From contig VWZX01006241.1 in the NCBI GenBank assembly GCA_013399015.1, positions 372,001-436,000 on the forward strand: a stretch of 64,000 nt of DNA, given 5' to 3'. Position 1 is the first letter of the stretch; every line of letters begins with the position of its first letter. The position numbers and the translations under genes are program-made. Under the pieces are notes generated by a model. The model was not told the origin of the DNA and searched no databases. It worked only from the letters and a program-made list of their open reading frames with translations. This DNA is from Galbula dea (lineage: Eukaryota; Chordata; Aves; Piciformes; Galbulidae). Of the stretch, positions 24,301 through 37,250 are shown piece after piece.

Positions 24301-27300
24301 TGGTCTAAAAAGGTTGAGGGAGAGGAGTGACAAGCTTCTAGATCCACAGTCTTGTCTTCAGAGTATGTATGTATTGCTGTCACTTTTTTATCTGAAAGTT
24401 AGTCTGTTAGGCTGGATTGTGTCTAAATGGGGATGCTTAAAATACACTTTGCATTTAAACCGAAGAATGGGAGTGGTTTGTTACCAGCTTAAGTCAAAGA
24501 CTGAGCTAAGTCTATTGGGTAAGTCAAGGAGAATACATTCAAGAAGGAATAAAATACAGTAGAACTTGTCTTATTAACTTATCTCTTTATCTTCAGCTGC
24601 TCAAATAAAGAATTTGATGAGCCAGCTGGGAACCAAGCAGGATTCCAGCAAGCTTCAGGAGAACTTGTAAGTATTAAATGAGCTAACAATTGTATAGTTT
24701 CTCTTTCATTTCTATCTGTATTTTTAGAGGAACTGGGTTACTTGCTTTGGGGAGGTTATTAGATACATTTAATACAGTCCTACAAACAAAAAATTACTAG
24801 CTGCATTAAGTAGTTTACTGGATGAATTAAGATAGTTCTGCAGGGCTCTGGAGGAACCATTCAAAACTACTGGAATGGTTAGAAGTGGTGCAATTTATTT
24901 AAGAAGGGTAGTAGTACATCAGCTATGTATTAGCTGTACTCTGAGCACTAGCCATGGTAGCTACTTGGTCCTCACATAAGAGCAGCAAGGAGCACTCATA
25001 ACTGATGAAAAAGTAGCTTGTAGCACAGAGAGATGTAGGCACTAGAAAGATTAGCAATCCTACATGGAGCCAAAAGGCCATGTGTAGTTTCAGGAGGATA
25101 ATATGTCGGTGGGGGACAATGTTAGAGACAGTTAAACAGACATAGTCCAAACTGACTCCTAGAGAGACTGAACAGGGAGTCTGTGTGTCTGTGCATCTTC
25201 TACAAACTTGTAAAGCATAAATAGGAAGGTATGAGAAGAATAATTTCTGGAGTCATAAAAGAAGACTTGAAAGTAAGTTTTTCCATTATCTCTTCATGTA
25301 ACTCTACCTTTAATATCTGAATATGCAACTTCCCTATTGCTTGTAACAGCTGATTTTTTTTATACGTTCATAACTTGTGTTGATGGTCACATACGCTACA
25401 TCTGAAGGACAAGATCAGAGCCTGCTTGGGAGAGAGAGGGTTTGCCTTAGCTGCTCAGTTAACTCAGTCTGTATTTAGTTGGTAGGTTAAAGAATTGGTG
25501 ACCAAGCAAATGTCTTTCCATTTAATTTCACTGTAGAAGTGTCCCTCCTACTTAAGGTGAGAGTGGTTGTGCTCTGCAAATTGTCAGCTGCCATACAAAT
25601 TTAATACAAAAATGCATGGGTGGTTTATTCAGCTCACATACTGCAGATCAACTTATACAACAATGCAGCCTGAATACTTTGATTTGTGTATCTATTGGGC
25701 TGAAAAGGTGACTTTCACTTCAGCATCTTGTATCCACTGAATACCAAAAAAATGGTTCTTGTTTTAGTATTTTGTGTCTTCCTGGTTTACAGTATTAGTT
25801 TTTGTGCATATGGCTGCAAAATAAAACTTGTGGTTCTGTTGTCTGGGAAGCATTACCATTCTGTCTAATAAACTTCTCCTTTGGTGTACAAGATTGTCTT
25901 TACATGAAGGTCAATGTAATTAACTTTCTATACTGTAGTACCTAATGAAGGTGCTGCTGCACTAGATCCTTTGCAATGAGAGCTTTGAATTGCAGTGTTG
26001 TTGGAAAACACGAAGGCTCAAAGGAAAGCCTTGCATTTCCCAAAGCAGAAGTTGGATCATTCCTCTCTGACCATTAACTTTCATAAAAATGTAAGAATTT
26101 AATGTCTCTGAGTCACTGTACTTTTATCAAATGTACATTTAACCAATGGAATTGGCAGCTGTTGAGTCAACAGTTAGTTACCAATTGGTACCACAAGGAA
26201 TTAACCCTAAAAGAGTGATTATGTTCAATGAATAAAGTTATCTTCTCTTTTATGCCACTGGAGAAAAATATCTTTTTAAAATTACTGAATTATACTAGTT
26301 AACAGGGAGCACAGAACTTCTTTGAATCTTTTTTTAAAAGGTAGTCCAGAGTCAAGTTGATGGTAAAAGCTAAAAGTCCATCTGAGTTCCATTAGGGTGA
26401 AAAAAACTCCACCATAAAGATGTGTGATCTCAGAACCCCTACTGGGTCCTCACTTTGGAAACCGAAACGCATGGAGACTGCTTTCAGGGTAGAAGCTTGT
26501 GTAACTGCTTTTGAACTTTTATTTCAGACAACAGCTACAGCATTCTGCAAACCACCTTGCCAAAGAGACCAATGAATATCTAAAGGAGTTGGGGTCTCTA
26601 CCACTTCCTCTGTCTGCTTCTGAACAGGTCGGTACACAGAATTTGTCTGGGTATATTTTTAAATCACTCATTTCATGGAACTAGCTTAGACCACAGCCTC
26701 ATGAATTGGCTTAGCTGACGAGACAGTAGCCTTTTGCAATGAAGAATGTTGTTGAAGTAGGGAAACACATTAAACTGGCTACATCCTGGCTACTCATATG
26801 ACACTGGGAAGACAGCGTTTCCCAGTGTCAAATAGGTATAGAACTTAGTCTCATGAGAATAAGAAGCCCTAAGTATTTGGGGGGAGCTGAGTATGCAGTT
26901 ATACTTTTCTGAGTAAATAATTTTTAATAACATTTCTGGAAAATCTTGTTTACAAAGTGCCTAGTGATGCAAGGCAGCATTGTGAAGGATAAGAACTCGT
27001 AGCAAACTGCATGTCAGTACGAAGCGTGATCACGCCAAAAAGCTTTCCCCTGCACATGATCTGTTAGCGGAGGGGAAGAGCTCTCTCACCTTGCTCCTGT
27101 TGGAATAAAGCAAGATATAATGAGGCAAAGATTATGACTATCTCTTGCCAAATAGTCCTTCACTGAATGCTACAGTGACTTTTGAAGTCTAGTGAAGCCT
27201 GCTGGAGTAGTCCAGTCCAAATCAGCAAGAGCTGGCATGAACATGCTGAGGATCTCCTCTGGCAGAAGTCACTGCTTCCAGATGGCTTAGATGGAAGCTG

Positions 27301-30300
27301 CAGTGTATTGTGAGGTGGTTGTAGTGGTTTATTATGAGAAAAAGTAATAATTGAATACTTGAAAACATTTATTTCCTTGAAATGGAAACTCAATACAAAC
27401 TCATCGAAAGATTACAGTACTGGAAGGCTGGCAATTTGAGACACTTGCTGAGAGCCTCTCTAATGGAAGACATAAGAACTAACCAGAGTATTGAGCTCTG
27501 GGACAAGCTTTTTCACAAGCTTCTTGTTTCCCATAACTGGGATGTCACGACCCTTGAAGGAGATGTTCTGTGGGGGCTAAATAAGTTGATTCTGTAAAAT
27601 GAGGATGAAAAGGAATTTTACAACTGTTACACTTTGGAAAAAAAAAACCCAAAAACCTGAAATGGTTATTGGGACTAAGGATATTCTATGATAATATAAT
27701 AGCAGGTTTGTAGTGTGGCGTGGCTGGAAAAGACAGCTTATGAGACTGGGGTAATGGGTGTTGTCATTAGCTCTGGAAGTTTGGAGCTTCCTATATTTTT
27801 AAGAAAGTTAAGGGTGCTGTCTTACCAGGATAAGAGAAAGTTAAGTGCTACCAGGTTGGCTAAGTAAAGGAACAGAGAGCAATGTTGTCTAAAAAGGTAT
27901 GCAGCTTAATGTTGTGGATTACTGGAATGTGATTTGAATAAAAGTAATGGTGTAGGAGACCTCTCTACTTCAGGCTTAAAGCTAGGTTAAAATTAGAGAA
28001 CCTTATTGCACATAAACTGTCTTGCAGTAGGCAAGGCATCGAGCATTCGGTGTAGCAAACAGGGTGGCTTTTATTTCTCTCTGGTGCCGCAGAACACTGG
28101 AACCAAAAGATCCCTTGAATGCCAGCAGCCAGCATTCATTGTTGTTATTATGATGATGACATTTTTTTTTGAAGTCTGACAGTTACATTCCATGTCTGGG
28201 AAGATCTGAACACTTGGGTTTGTTTCCATTCTTTAGCGCCAGCAGAGGCTTCAGAAGGAACGGTTAATGAATGACTTCTCCACAGCCCTAAATAACTTCC
28301 AGGCAGTACAAAGGCGAGTGTCAGAGAAGGAAAAAGAGACTGTAGCAAGGGCAAGAGCTGGCTCCCGTATCTCTGTAAGTATTTATAGGAGTTTTGTGTT
28401 GATATAGTGAAACACAAGTCCTTTGGGGGATCTCGTACCTACCTACCAACTTCACAGCTGTCTACTGACACATTCCTGAGTGCAGATGAGGCCTCAGTGC
28501 ATGTTTAGTCATTCCAGATGTTGTTAAGTAAGCACTGACTTCAGTGTGCTCCTTGGGAATGTTGGTAGAGGAGGGAAGGAATCCTGGTAGTTGCAAATGT
28601 TGTGGAGGATGAGATGAGGAGTCAAAGTATAGTTAATAGCAAAGTATTGCAGGCTGCTCTTTGCTTGATGTCAGCCCTAGACTGCAAAATTCAAGAGAGC
28701 AGTTGAAAGCTTACCACTTACCAGACCTGAAATTACATCTTAAATCTCACAGTTTCTTTATTTTCTTATTGCTTCTGTCCTGCTAATATCTCCAATGTAC
28801 ATTCAAACCTTCTCGCTATTATCTTTTGACAAGCCCCGAAGAATTCTTCATAAAGGCCAGTGAAAGAATTTTTCTCCCCTTGCCTTGGGGCTTTGTGTTA
28901 AGTATGCATTCTTAATTTCTACAAAAAGATTTCTACAGGGGAACACATTTATCCACTGAATTATGCTCTGAATTTTTTGGTACACGTAAGGAAGGAAGTG
29001 ACAAACAATGAGAACTGGTATGAGTAAACAGGGTGCTTTTGGTTGCTTAGTTGCTTCTGATTTGCAGAGACAATCTGAATCTAAAAAATAAATCTAAAGA
29101 TTAATCTAACCTAATTTAATTAAAATCTAAAAGTTGAAGTAACAGAGGCATTCTCAGCTACTCTCTGGACAATATATGCCTTTGTCTTCAAGATAATCAT
29201 GTTGATTTTGTGAGTGGTCCTGGTAGTTAGCAAGACTAATAAGTCACTTGTCTCTTTCAGGCTGATGAGCGGTTCAGAGAAGAACAGCTTGTTTCGTTTG
29301 ATAGGTAACAGTTCCTTGTACTCTTGATATTATATCTTTAATTATCTATAACAAAGGTTTTTGTGGTAACATATGTGAGTGTAAATTTGGCCAGACTGCT
29401 AGCTGAATGCAAGGGAAAAAGTCTTGAAATGCAATTGTTACAGCACTTCTATTTTTTTACATTATGTCTTAACTGCATATGATGGTATTTTATCCTCCTT
29501 AAATATAGATTGTGTGATTACTATGCTGAGGGGAATAGTAGAGTCCCTAGTACATTGGTTGGTGCTCCTGGTTTTTGGACTGTTGAGCAGAAGATTACCA
29601 GGCAGGATGTCCCTCACTGTGACTCTTCACAAAGAGCCACTTTGTGGACTCTTCCACAAAAACCCATTTTTGTAGATTTGGGTGTTCTCTAGCAGTCCAG
29701 CTGGAACTGTTACAGAGTAGTGGATGACACTGTCTTAAATTCAGAAGTCCTGGACATTCTGCATTGGCAAACTAATTCCAGAACATGCACAACAAAATGG
29801 TTGCATTGGTTCTGCAGTAACAGCGTGCCTGCATAACAGAAAGGTTTGTAAAATGCTAAGTCTGTGGTGTGGTAAAGAGAACTCAACACACTGCAGAAGT
29901 ATCTGTAATTCCAGTGTTGGTTTCCACTGTATGTATGTTTGAGAAGACTGGGATGAAAGCTGTTGGCCCTATCTATATCAGTCCTTTAACTTTCTAAATC
30001 AAGAGACCTAGCTTACATGCCTCATCTATTCATCCTTCATCTGCAAACTGGACTTCAATGGATCAGCTGCTTGTTGTGCATCCCCTTCTTTAGCCTTGTC
30101 CTTTCACACACTGAATCAGGGATCAAAACCCTACATTGTTCAGTTTTATCTATGCTGTGATGAGTTTGAAGGCCTTGCACACTAAAGCAAGGGGAACGAG
30201 ACAAATACTACTTAACGTAGAGGCTCTTAGCTTGGTGAGAGATAGTGGCATACAGCAGCTACTCCACCTTGGAAGTTGCTCCTACATGTGGCACATCAGA

Positions 30301-33300
30301 AATTTCTGCCTTGTGTATCTGAACACCCTGCTGTCATTGCAGGGCTGAATTGCTAGAACAGTCAGCAATCTGACTTAGCTGTGTGGTTTATCTTCGTTTC
30401 TTTTGGCACTTCGAGACTTTAAAACTTACTGTTTAGTGGTGAATACCTAACACTGGAGTGTTATGGTACTTTCCAGCATGCTCTCTTTGTTGAGAAAAGG
30501 GAGATGCTGCCCTTGAAGAACTTTCTGTGGTGAACACAGAGATGGCTTTGTATTGTGTGTGCTGCCTTCACTATAAATGGTGTAACTTGTGCAGCAGTTA
30601 AGAAGTACCAGCTCATCAGGAGAGAGGTAGACTGGGATGCCAAGTTATCTGTTTTTTAACCTCTCTTTTGGTGTGTGATTTAATTTGAAGTTCTTTCTAG
30701 GCTAAAGAATTAAAATACTAAACCACTTCATTTTTATCCCCAAATGGCAGACAGCAAGTGAGAATCTTTGAATCCAGATGCTTGCCAGGTGTTACTTTGT
30801 TCTGATAATGTTGTGCTAGCAGGCTACTCTTTATCAAGACTTTCACCCTGATGTCTCCCTTTTTGGGGGATTGTGAGAGGGAAGGAAGGTACAAGTATTA
30901 AAAAAAAACCCAAAGGCAGAACTAAAATAAAGAGATTTCTTCTATAGTGGTAGAGATAACTGTCACATCCTAGTATGTATTCTATGGATGTAAATAACTG
31001 TTTTCCAGTTTCTTTGCTTTTCCTGATCTGTCCCTTTTTTTCAACTGTTCCAATTTGTAACTGTTTTCACAAACCTGGCCTGTCTTTGTATACAGTTGCA
31101 GGGCCAGGAATCTGGGGGTTGTTCTGTAGGAGACTTTTATGCTTTTAACTCTCTGGCACTTTGCTATAAGTGAAGTATGGAAGTACCTATACTCAGAGAA
31201 GGAGTCATACTTTCTTTCCATCTCTTTCCAGTGGTGAAGATTGGAATCAAATGCAGTCTCAGGAAGAAGATGTGGCAATAACTGAACAGGACCTTGAACT
31301 CATTAAAGAAAGAGAAACAGCAATCAGGCAATTAGAGGTGACCAGTAGATCCTGCACAGTTAACAGTGTTGGGAGATAAAGCAAAGAAGTCATGCAGTGC
31401 TAGCTAATGGGATGGGCTGAGGAGATCTGAAGGCGGAGGAACAGAGTTCTTTGTAGAGAGGATTGATGCCAAGATCAATCTCCCTGGTCCTGCTGAAGGA
31501 GACTAGGTGTACTTTCCTTCAGTGTTGACTTCAGAGATGGTAGGAGAAACTCATGTTGCAGTGTTCATTTCGGTTCCATACTGTGGTAATAGCTAGTGTG
31601 ATGAAACAGATATTGTAGTAGCAGGAATATTGTAGGCTCCTGTGTTAATCCCCAGTTCCATAGATCAAGTCACCTCAGTCAGAGAATGATGGTATTTGTT
31701 CTGACATTTTGGCAATGGTCAGAAGATGTACTAAGAGTGAAGACTGGAAGAATTGTAACCCATGTAACTTGTTAAACTGTTGTCTTCAGGCAGACATTCT
31801 GGATGTCAATCAGATATTTAAGGATTTAGCCATGATGATTCACGACCAAGGAGATATGATTGGTAAGTGTGGTTGGATAAGAAGTTTCTTCTTAGTTCAG
31901 TTCCATGTTTTGGCTACATTGATTAAATTTTCCAGTACTTTGTATAAAAAAGCAATGTATTTCTGATCCTTTTTTTAAACACTGGAGCTCTGAAATGTTT
32001 TATAATGAGTTCTATTATTTTTCCATAGATAGCATAGAGGCAAATGTGGAAAGTGCAGAAGTGCATGTGGAAAGAGCCAGTGAGCAGTTACAGAGAGCTG
32101 CCTATTATCAGGTAAATTTTGTATGCTTGTATTATTGATCAATAATGGAACAGGCATAGCAAGAAACATACTGAAGACTGCAGCACAGCATACAAGCTAT
32201 TAAAAACAGCTTGTGCAAGTTGGCACTCACTCAGAATTGTGCTGCAAGGAATAGATAGAGTGAGTCAAAATCACAGTACTGAAATTAGCCTTCTGCTTCA
32301 GAGGATGTATAGCCCCTCTGTTCCTTCATGTAGGTGTGCTTAGCAAGTTGAAGTGTGTAGCTGTTCTCAGGAGTTAGCAGAACAATTAAACAAGAACAAA
32401 GTCTCATGTTGCATCTGTCTTGTAAACATATCAGCCAAGACAGTGATGTGTGAAAATCCTTGCCCAGACTTGGAAGCTGCTGGTGACTGGGATTTGCAGC
32501 ACCCTTCTTTCTAACTGCTGAGCTTCTGCCCTGCAGCCTGTCCTCCCTGTCCCATCAAATCTCTTGCAGTGATTCTTGCTGCTGTGTAAATCTCCTTGGT
32601 GTATGGTAGTCAATGTTTTCTGCAGATTCCTTTCATCATTATTGTCCCTGGAGATCCAGGCTCTGTGAAGGAATAAGGGTTTTGCTTCAGTCAGTCCCAT
32701 ACAGAGTTTCACTGCTGGGACTTCAGGCTTCCACAAGAGATCAAAAATTGGACTCTTTCCAGCTGTTAAGTGGGGATGTACTAGAAACCAATAAAACTGC
32801 AGTGCTGTTTAGTGCAAGGGAGAGAGAGTAGCTTTTACCATCTGGCAGCATTTAGTAGTAGTCTCTCTCTCCGTGGCTTCCTTTACAAAGTTTTGAGGTA
32901 TTTTGGGAGCATGTATTGTATGTGTTTTTCTGGATGGAGAGGGAAGTGGTTATGTATAAACATCCTCAAATTCTTAGATACCAACTTAATATTTGGGGTG
33001 TGTGGACAAAACTGTAGTTTCCTATGATGAATAAAGTGATCAAAGCTGTAAAATCCAAGTACACTAACAGTATGTTAAATAATTTAAACTGCAGAAATAC
33101 AATACTATTTCCACACCAGCCCCAAGTGGCCAAAGGGAGATTGTAGCAGAGGACTGCTTAGCAGTTTTATTAGTCTTACTTGTAAAATCTAAATAGATAG
33201 AAATGTTAGGTTTTCTTTTGAAGTCATAGCGTTGTCCATTAAGATGAAAAGCCTGTGGTAGCTGTTGTCAAGTTCTCTTTCTGTAGCAAATTTGAAGTAA

Positions 33301-33672
33301 AGCTTGCATTTTTCCTCAAGAGAAGCAAAACCTGTCACATTTTGACTTAACTGCATCTTTTAGACCACTGTGCTCCTAAAACTAAAACCATTTAGCTGTA
33401 GGATCATGCAGTTTAAGGAACATGTGAAAGAGTTCAGACTACACTGGTTACTTCTTTGAATAAGTACTGGGATCGAGTGCTCTAGTTCACCAAAGTTACT
33501 AACATTAACTGGTAGACTTGCTTTGTCCTCTTGTCATCTCTTCCTGGTGTCAGTGGCTCTTTTTGTCTTCTTTTATTAGAAGAAATCCCGTAAGAAGATA
33601 TGTATCCTGCTTCTTGGCCTTGCTGTGGCTTGTCTAATCATAGGACTCATTATCTGGCAGACACGAAAATGA
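21246..33672 (+). CDS. STX12: Syntaxin-12 (Qa-SNARE), complete, 9 coding exons
   Basis: Joined exons 21246-21357, 24597-24666, 26528-26627, 28237-28374, 29261-29304, 31232-31337, 31790-31862, 32029-32111 and 33580-33672 give 819 nt, a 272-aa protein. All introns are GT-AG and reading frame is kept at every join. Syntaxin-12 (syntaxin-13) is a tail-anchored Qa-SNARE of recycling and early endosomes. The protein has an N-terminal MSYGPLDPYR start typical of STX12, an Habc-type region (about 20-140), a SNARE helix (about 174-236) with the zero-layer glutamine at Q210 (HDQGDM), a basic KKSRKK stretch (243-248) and a C-terminal membrane anchor (249-268). Human STX12 is about the same length (276 aa). 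STX7 is the nearest alternative, but the N-terminus and internal sequence fit STX12 better. No disabling change is seen. Confidence 0.97.
21358..24596 (+). other. STX12: STX12 intron 1
   Basis: 3,239 bp, GT-AG, beginning in the CpG island. Homopolymer T runs occur near 24165. No transposon is recognised, in contrast to the dense CR1/ERV load outside the gene. Confidence 0.8.
24597..24666 (+). CDS. STX12: STX12 coding exon 2
   Basis: Acceptor cttcag, donor gtaagt. It encodes TAQIKNLMSQLGTKQDSSK and onward to residue 60, completing codon 38 and leaving two bases of codon 61. It is the start of the syntaxin N-terminal helical region. Confidence 0.96.
26528..26627 (+). CDS. STX12: STX12 coding exon 3
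   Basis: Acceptor tttcag, donor gtcggt. It encodes residues 61-94 (QQLQHSANHLAKETNEYLK and beyond), ending on a codon boundary after ...SASEQ. Helical N-terminal domain. Confidence 0.96.
28237..28374 (+). CDS. STX12: STX12 coding exon 4
   Basis: Acceptor tttag, donor gtaagt, 46 codons (residues 95-140), starting RQQRLQKERLMNDF and ending ARAGSRIS. It forms the third helix of the N-terminal domain. Confidence 0.97.
29261..29304 (+). CDS. STX12: STX12 coding exon 5 (44 bp)
   Basis: A small exon, acceptor ctttcag, donor gtaaca, encoding ADERFREEQLVSFD plus two bases of the next codon. It lies in the linker between the N-terminal domain and the SNARE helix and is too short to stand out on its own. 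Phase with exons 4 and 6 confirms it. Confidence 0.95.
31232..31337 (+). CDS. STX12: STX12 coding exon 6
   Basis: Acceptor tttccag, donor gtgacc. It encodes the linker and the start of the SNARE motif (ITEQDLELIKERETAIRQLE at its end), residues 155-190. It ends on a codon boundary. Confidence 0.97.
31790..31862 (+). CDS. STX12: STX12 coding exon 7 (SNARE core)
   Basis: Acceptor tcttcag, donor gtaagt. It encodes residues 191-214 plus one base and carries the SNARE core with the zero-layer glutamine (Q210) in the phrase IHDQGDMI. Confidence 0.97.
32029..32111 (+). CDS. STX12: STX12 coding exon 8
   Basis: Acceptor tccatag, donor gtaaat. It encodes the C-terminal half of the SNARE helix, residues 215-242 (SIEANVESAEVHVERASEQ and onward to AAYYQ). 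Intron 7, just before it, is only 166 bp. Confidence 0.97.
33580..33672 (+). CDS. STX12: STX12 coding exon 9 (membrane anchor)
   Basis: Acceptor ttattag. It encodes KKSRKK, then a ~20-residue hydrophobic helix and a short luminal tail QTRK, with TGA at 33670-33672. This is the tail anchor that places the SNARE in endosomal membranes. Confidence 0.97.
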   Translation, partial: KKSRKKICILLLGLAVACLIIGLIIWQTRK

Positions 33673-34888
33673 AACCTTCACATGGAACCTAGTCTCATTC
33701 CTGAGATTTTTCTTTTTATCCTCAGAACAAACAGGCTGACCAGTCTTGGAAATGAATTGAGAGAGCACAAGCTGGAACTACTTCTAGTAATAGATATTAG
33801 CAACTAATATGCAGATAACTAGTATTTGGAATTAGTGAACCACGGAGACAGTATTTATCAGTTTATATACAAGCTACGTTGTTTTATGTAACCAAACTCT
33901 TGTGGTTTTGCTTTCTGTAATGTATTAATCCCTGTCTCAGCTGTATGCTGAAGCGTGACCAGTAATTGGAGATGTCTTGTTTTTGACAAGTGGCACAACT
34001 TTTACATTACATACGCATAGGAAACTTTGTTGGACTGGAATGACATTCAAAGAGGAAAGAACACAGATTCACATTACCTTAATCCAGCAGTTTCTGAAGT
34101 CCCATGGTTTTATTAGTCTCCAAGTGGCTGTGGTTCTAGATTCTCTTTAAGAGAAAGATGTTGTTACAGTTTTGAAGGGTAAGCAGAAGTGTGCTTGGGT
34201 GACAGTTGGAACCACTGTGTGCTGGTCAGTTCAGCCTTGTCTTGTTTACTTTTTTCAAGCGTGGTTGGGGTTGTTTTTTTTTCCAAAATGCAACATTTGA
34301 GGACAGGATGTTCTTTGACTTATAATCTAACAATGCAACTTCCTTAGAGAAGGAAGGTTTATTATTGGACAGATAAATATCTTCCAGTGATGACTCTCAA
34401 GCACTAAAAATTGAAGGTTTAGCTGCTCGCTCTTAATTGTTTTTACAAGCTTCCAGGGAGAAAAATCATGCAAAGATGATGAAGTGGGCACCTGAGTTTA
34501 CAAGCTGGCAAGATAGATGAGTATTAAATGAAATCTTGCTTCTTGCTCTTGAAGCTCACTTGTAGTGTACTAGTAAATACTATGTGTGGCTTGTGAACAT
34601 CTGATATTTTCCATTCTTTATAAAACATAGCATTCTTTATGAAGTGCAGAAACTGGCTGAGTGAAGTGCTTTTCAAACTGAGGATGTGTGTGCAAATGGA
34701 CAAGATCGCTGGTTCCAACTGCCTCACTAGTAGAGTTGAGCAGAACATAGCAGCCACTCCCTGCTTTGATGTAGCTCTGAACTGACATGCACTGAGGGAA
34801 CAGTAATCTGTCCAAAGCCCAACAGAGTGTGGTAAATGCAGCATACTGACCCATTTTGTATTTAATCCTTATTCCATGTCTCCTGTAC

Positions 34889-34894
34889 AATAAA
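34889..34894 (+). terminator. STX12: Candidate STX12 poly(A) signal 1
   Basis: Canonical AATAAA about 1.2 kb after the stop codon, in 'caataaagtaaatg'. It is a plausible proximal cleavage signal. Confidence 0.55.
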
Positions 34895-34980
34895 GTAAAT
34901 GTGAAAGCTGCGAAGGGAGTGTGTTCTCCCATTGCACAGTGGTTTGCACTATTGCGCCATCATTCCATCAAATAACCATC

Positions 34981-34986
34981 AATAAA
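34981..34986 (+). terminator. STX12: Candidate STX12 poly(A) signal 2
   Basis: Second AATAAA ('caataaacactttt'), 92 bp after the first. A T-rich stretch follows at 35011-35021, as expected for a downstream element. Either or both may be used. Confidence 0.6.
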
Positions 34987-35625
34987 CACTTTTAAAAGTC
35001 TATGCCAGAGCTTTTTTTCTCTTGCAGTTGAGACATTGGCAGGGGTATGTTTGCAGTTACCTCTGTAAGCAGGGTGGAAGACTTTGTATCCACAACAGCA
35101 GTGTTTCCTCCATCTTTAGTTCTGTGGTGCCTCGTTCTTGCAAATAAAACTAGCAGAAGACACTGAGTTGCTTTCACATTGACGTACACAAAACTCCTGT
35201 GTGGAGCCCTGTACAGTAGCTGATCACAGAAAAATTAATCTGATGCCCCAGAACAGTGTTGGCCAACTTTGATTATTGTCTGTTGCTAGAACATAAAGTC
35301 TTTGCTGAGACTGTATGGCAAAATCTGACCTGAAAGCAAGGAAACTGTGTGTCACTCTGCTCCTTATTTAAAATGTTCCTTTTCAAATGGTAGAGTCTGC
35401 TGCTTTGTGCAGTGCTGCAGGTGGAGCATCCTTTGGGTGTCACACCATGTGAAAATGAAAGCACTAACCTCACTATGTTGAAGGGAAGCCTAGAGAGCAT
35501 TTTTGGTAGGATCCACCCTTACTCTAGCCTGTTTTAGTCCTCTGGAAACTGGAATTGAGAACACAAGTCCAGCTTGCTAGACTTAGGATTGCTGGTGTGA
35601 GAAATAACCCACTCTTAATTAAATT

Positions 35626-36015
35626 TGATGGAGGACAAAGTCTTTGAAGCAAAGAACTTTATTGAAGACAAACGAGTCAGCTCAGTCAGACACACCCTAA
35701 AATGGAGGCACACATGTGCTTGGATCTTAGGTCTTCTGTAACCTTTTTCCCAACTGGCAAGACCCTCACCTCATTTCCCGTTGGCTGGTACTCAGGGTCT
35801 TACGTTCTTCTCATCCAACTACTTTCCCCATACCTAGTTATTCCCTTCTATGGCAATATCTAGAGCCCAAGTTCCTCCAATCAAATTCGCTTCTTCCAGG
35901 CTTCAGCTACCAGAACCCTGGCCACGTGGCAACAGTGCTGTAACCATGAGCCTATACAAAACGGAGGGAACAAAACCCCACAAGATGGCTGAAGCAAAAC
36001 AAACCCCATTTCTCA
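35626..36015 (-). repeat. ERV 3' LTR
   Basis: About 390 bp. The plus strand runs TG...CA, and homology with the other LTR continues a few bases further left, to about 35618. An AATAAA signal lies on the minus strand (plus 'ctttattg', near 35660). It is nearly identical to the 5' LTR: about six differences by eye, including a 2-bp indel. Confidence 0.9.
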
Positions 36016-36030
36016 CAATCCACCCCCTTT

Positions 36031-37250
36031 CTGATTATCAGACTTTTGCTGAAGCCCCCTTTCTTGCTCAAACTTATGTAAAATTAGCTGCAAGTTCTCC
36101 TTTATTTCTTCTTTATTTCAATCTCTCCTTTTCAACACCATAATCTTCTGTATCCCAGGATGCTGACCAGGGGCAGCTGAGCTTGGATTCACTGGTATGC
36201 TGGCCACTTGAATACCTTCTACTATGCTGGAAATTAATCTTATAAAACAGGGAATAAACAATAATCCAGCAATTAGTCACATTTAATTTCCTTGCTATTT
36301 TCTCGGCCAAATGTACAAATAGATTTTTCCCTGTTGAGGGAGAACCCAGTTCTTTTTGTAGCTTTTTCCAAATTTCAGTATAAAAAGGGCTATTATCTTT
36401 CTTTACCTCATCCTCTTTTTATTTTCCCTTTCAGTGTTTCTTTTAGTTCTTTTACCAATTGTTCTCTAGTCATATCTTGGATTCCCCCGTCATTCAAACC
36501 CCATTGTCCTAACTTACTAAAACAAACCAAATTTTCTCCCTTTGGACAGGCTTGTCCAAAATGACTTCCATATCTGTTTCCCATCCAGTATCTCTGCCCT
36601 ACCTCAGTACATTCTTGTAGTTCATGTCTGTTGTAGAATTTTGAATGAAAATTGTCTGGTAGGTGAAGCCAAAGTGACTCCTTCCTCCTGTCCTTAGACT
36701 TTGATAACAACTGGAACAGGACATAATAGTTATCACAGGGCCAGTGAGGGTTAAAATTACCAAAATACATGGTCCAAATTTATTCCTGATCATATTTTAA
36801 CCAAGGTCTGGTATGACTTATATTTCCACTCTTCTCAATGCCTGTCGGGCAACCAACAACAGAGTTAAATTCTTCTTGGTGGCAAATTCAGAGGCCAACC
36901 CAGTCTTGCCCTTGGCTTTCCTTTCCTCTGTTGGCTTCTAATTCTGTTTTCCTTACCACAGAACTGCTTCTATCTGTTCCTCCTTCTCATCCCACTCTGG
37001 CCAAATTTAACATCCAGGACAACTTACATACCATCTAAAGGTTACCCACAGCTTCTAATCACAAGAAAAACATCTTAGAATATATACTGGGCCACATTCA
37101 TTTCTAAAATGGAACATACAAACTTTTTCTGTTACACTTATCTCTTGAATGTCCACTTTAGTGGATTATCCCCTTTATCACGCCCTAGTCCTGAACCTCT
37201 GACTCGCGAAGCGTGCGTCCACCTGCTTTCTTTTGTCCTTACTGCTCTTT
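36031..37250 (-). pseudogene. ERV env-position region, degenerate
   Basis: This lies between the integrase end and the 3' LTR, where env belongs. The longest minus-strand open piece (36770-36408, 120 codons) includes scattered Cys and Trp residues compatible with an envelope remnant, but I see no decisive motif. The call rests on position, and no intact frame is present. Confidence 0.5.

Larger units (their letters stand above)
33673..35005 (+). other. STX12: STX12 3' UTR (probable)
   Basis: Non-repetitive sequence after the stop. The end coordinate is an estimate set by the more distal of two candidate poly(A) hexamers. Confidence 0.65.
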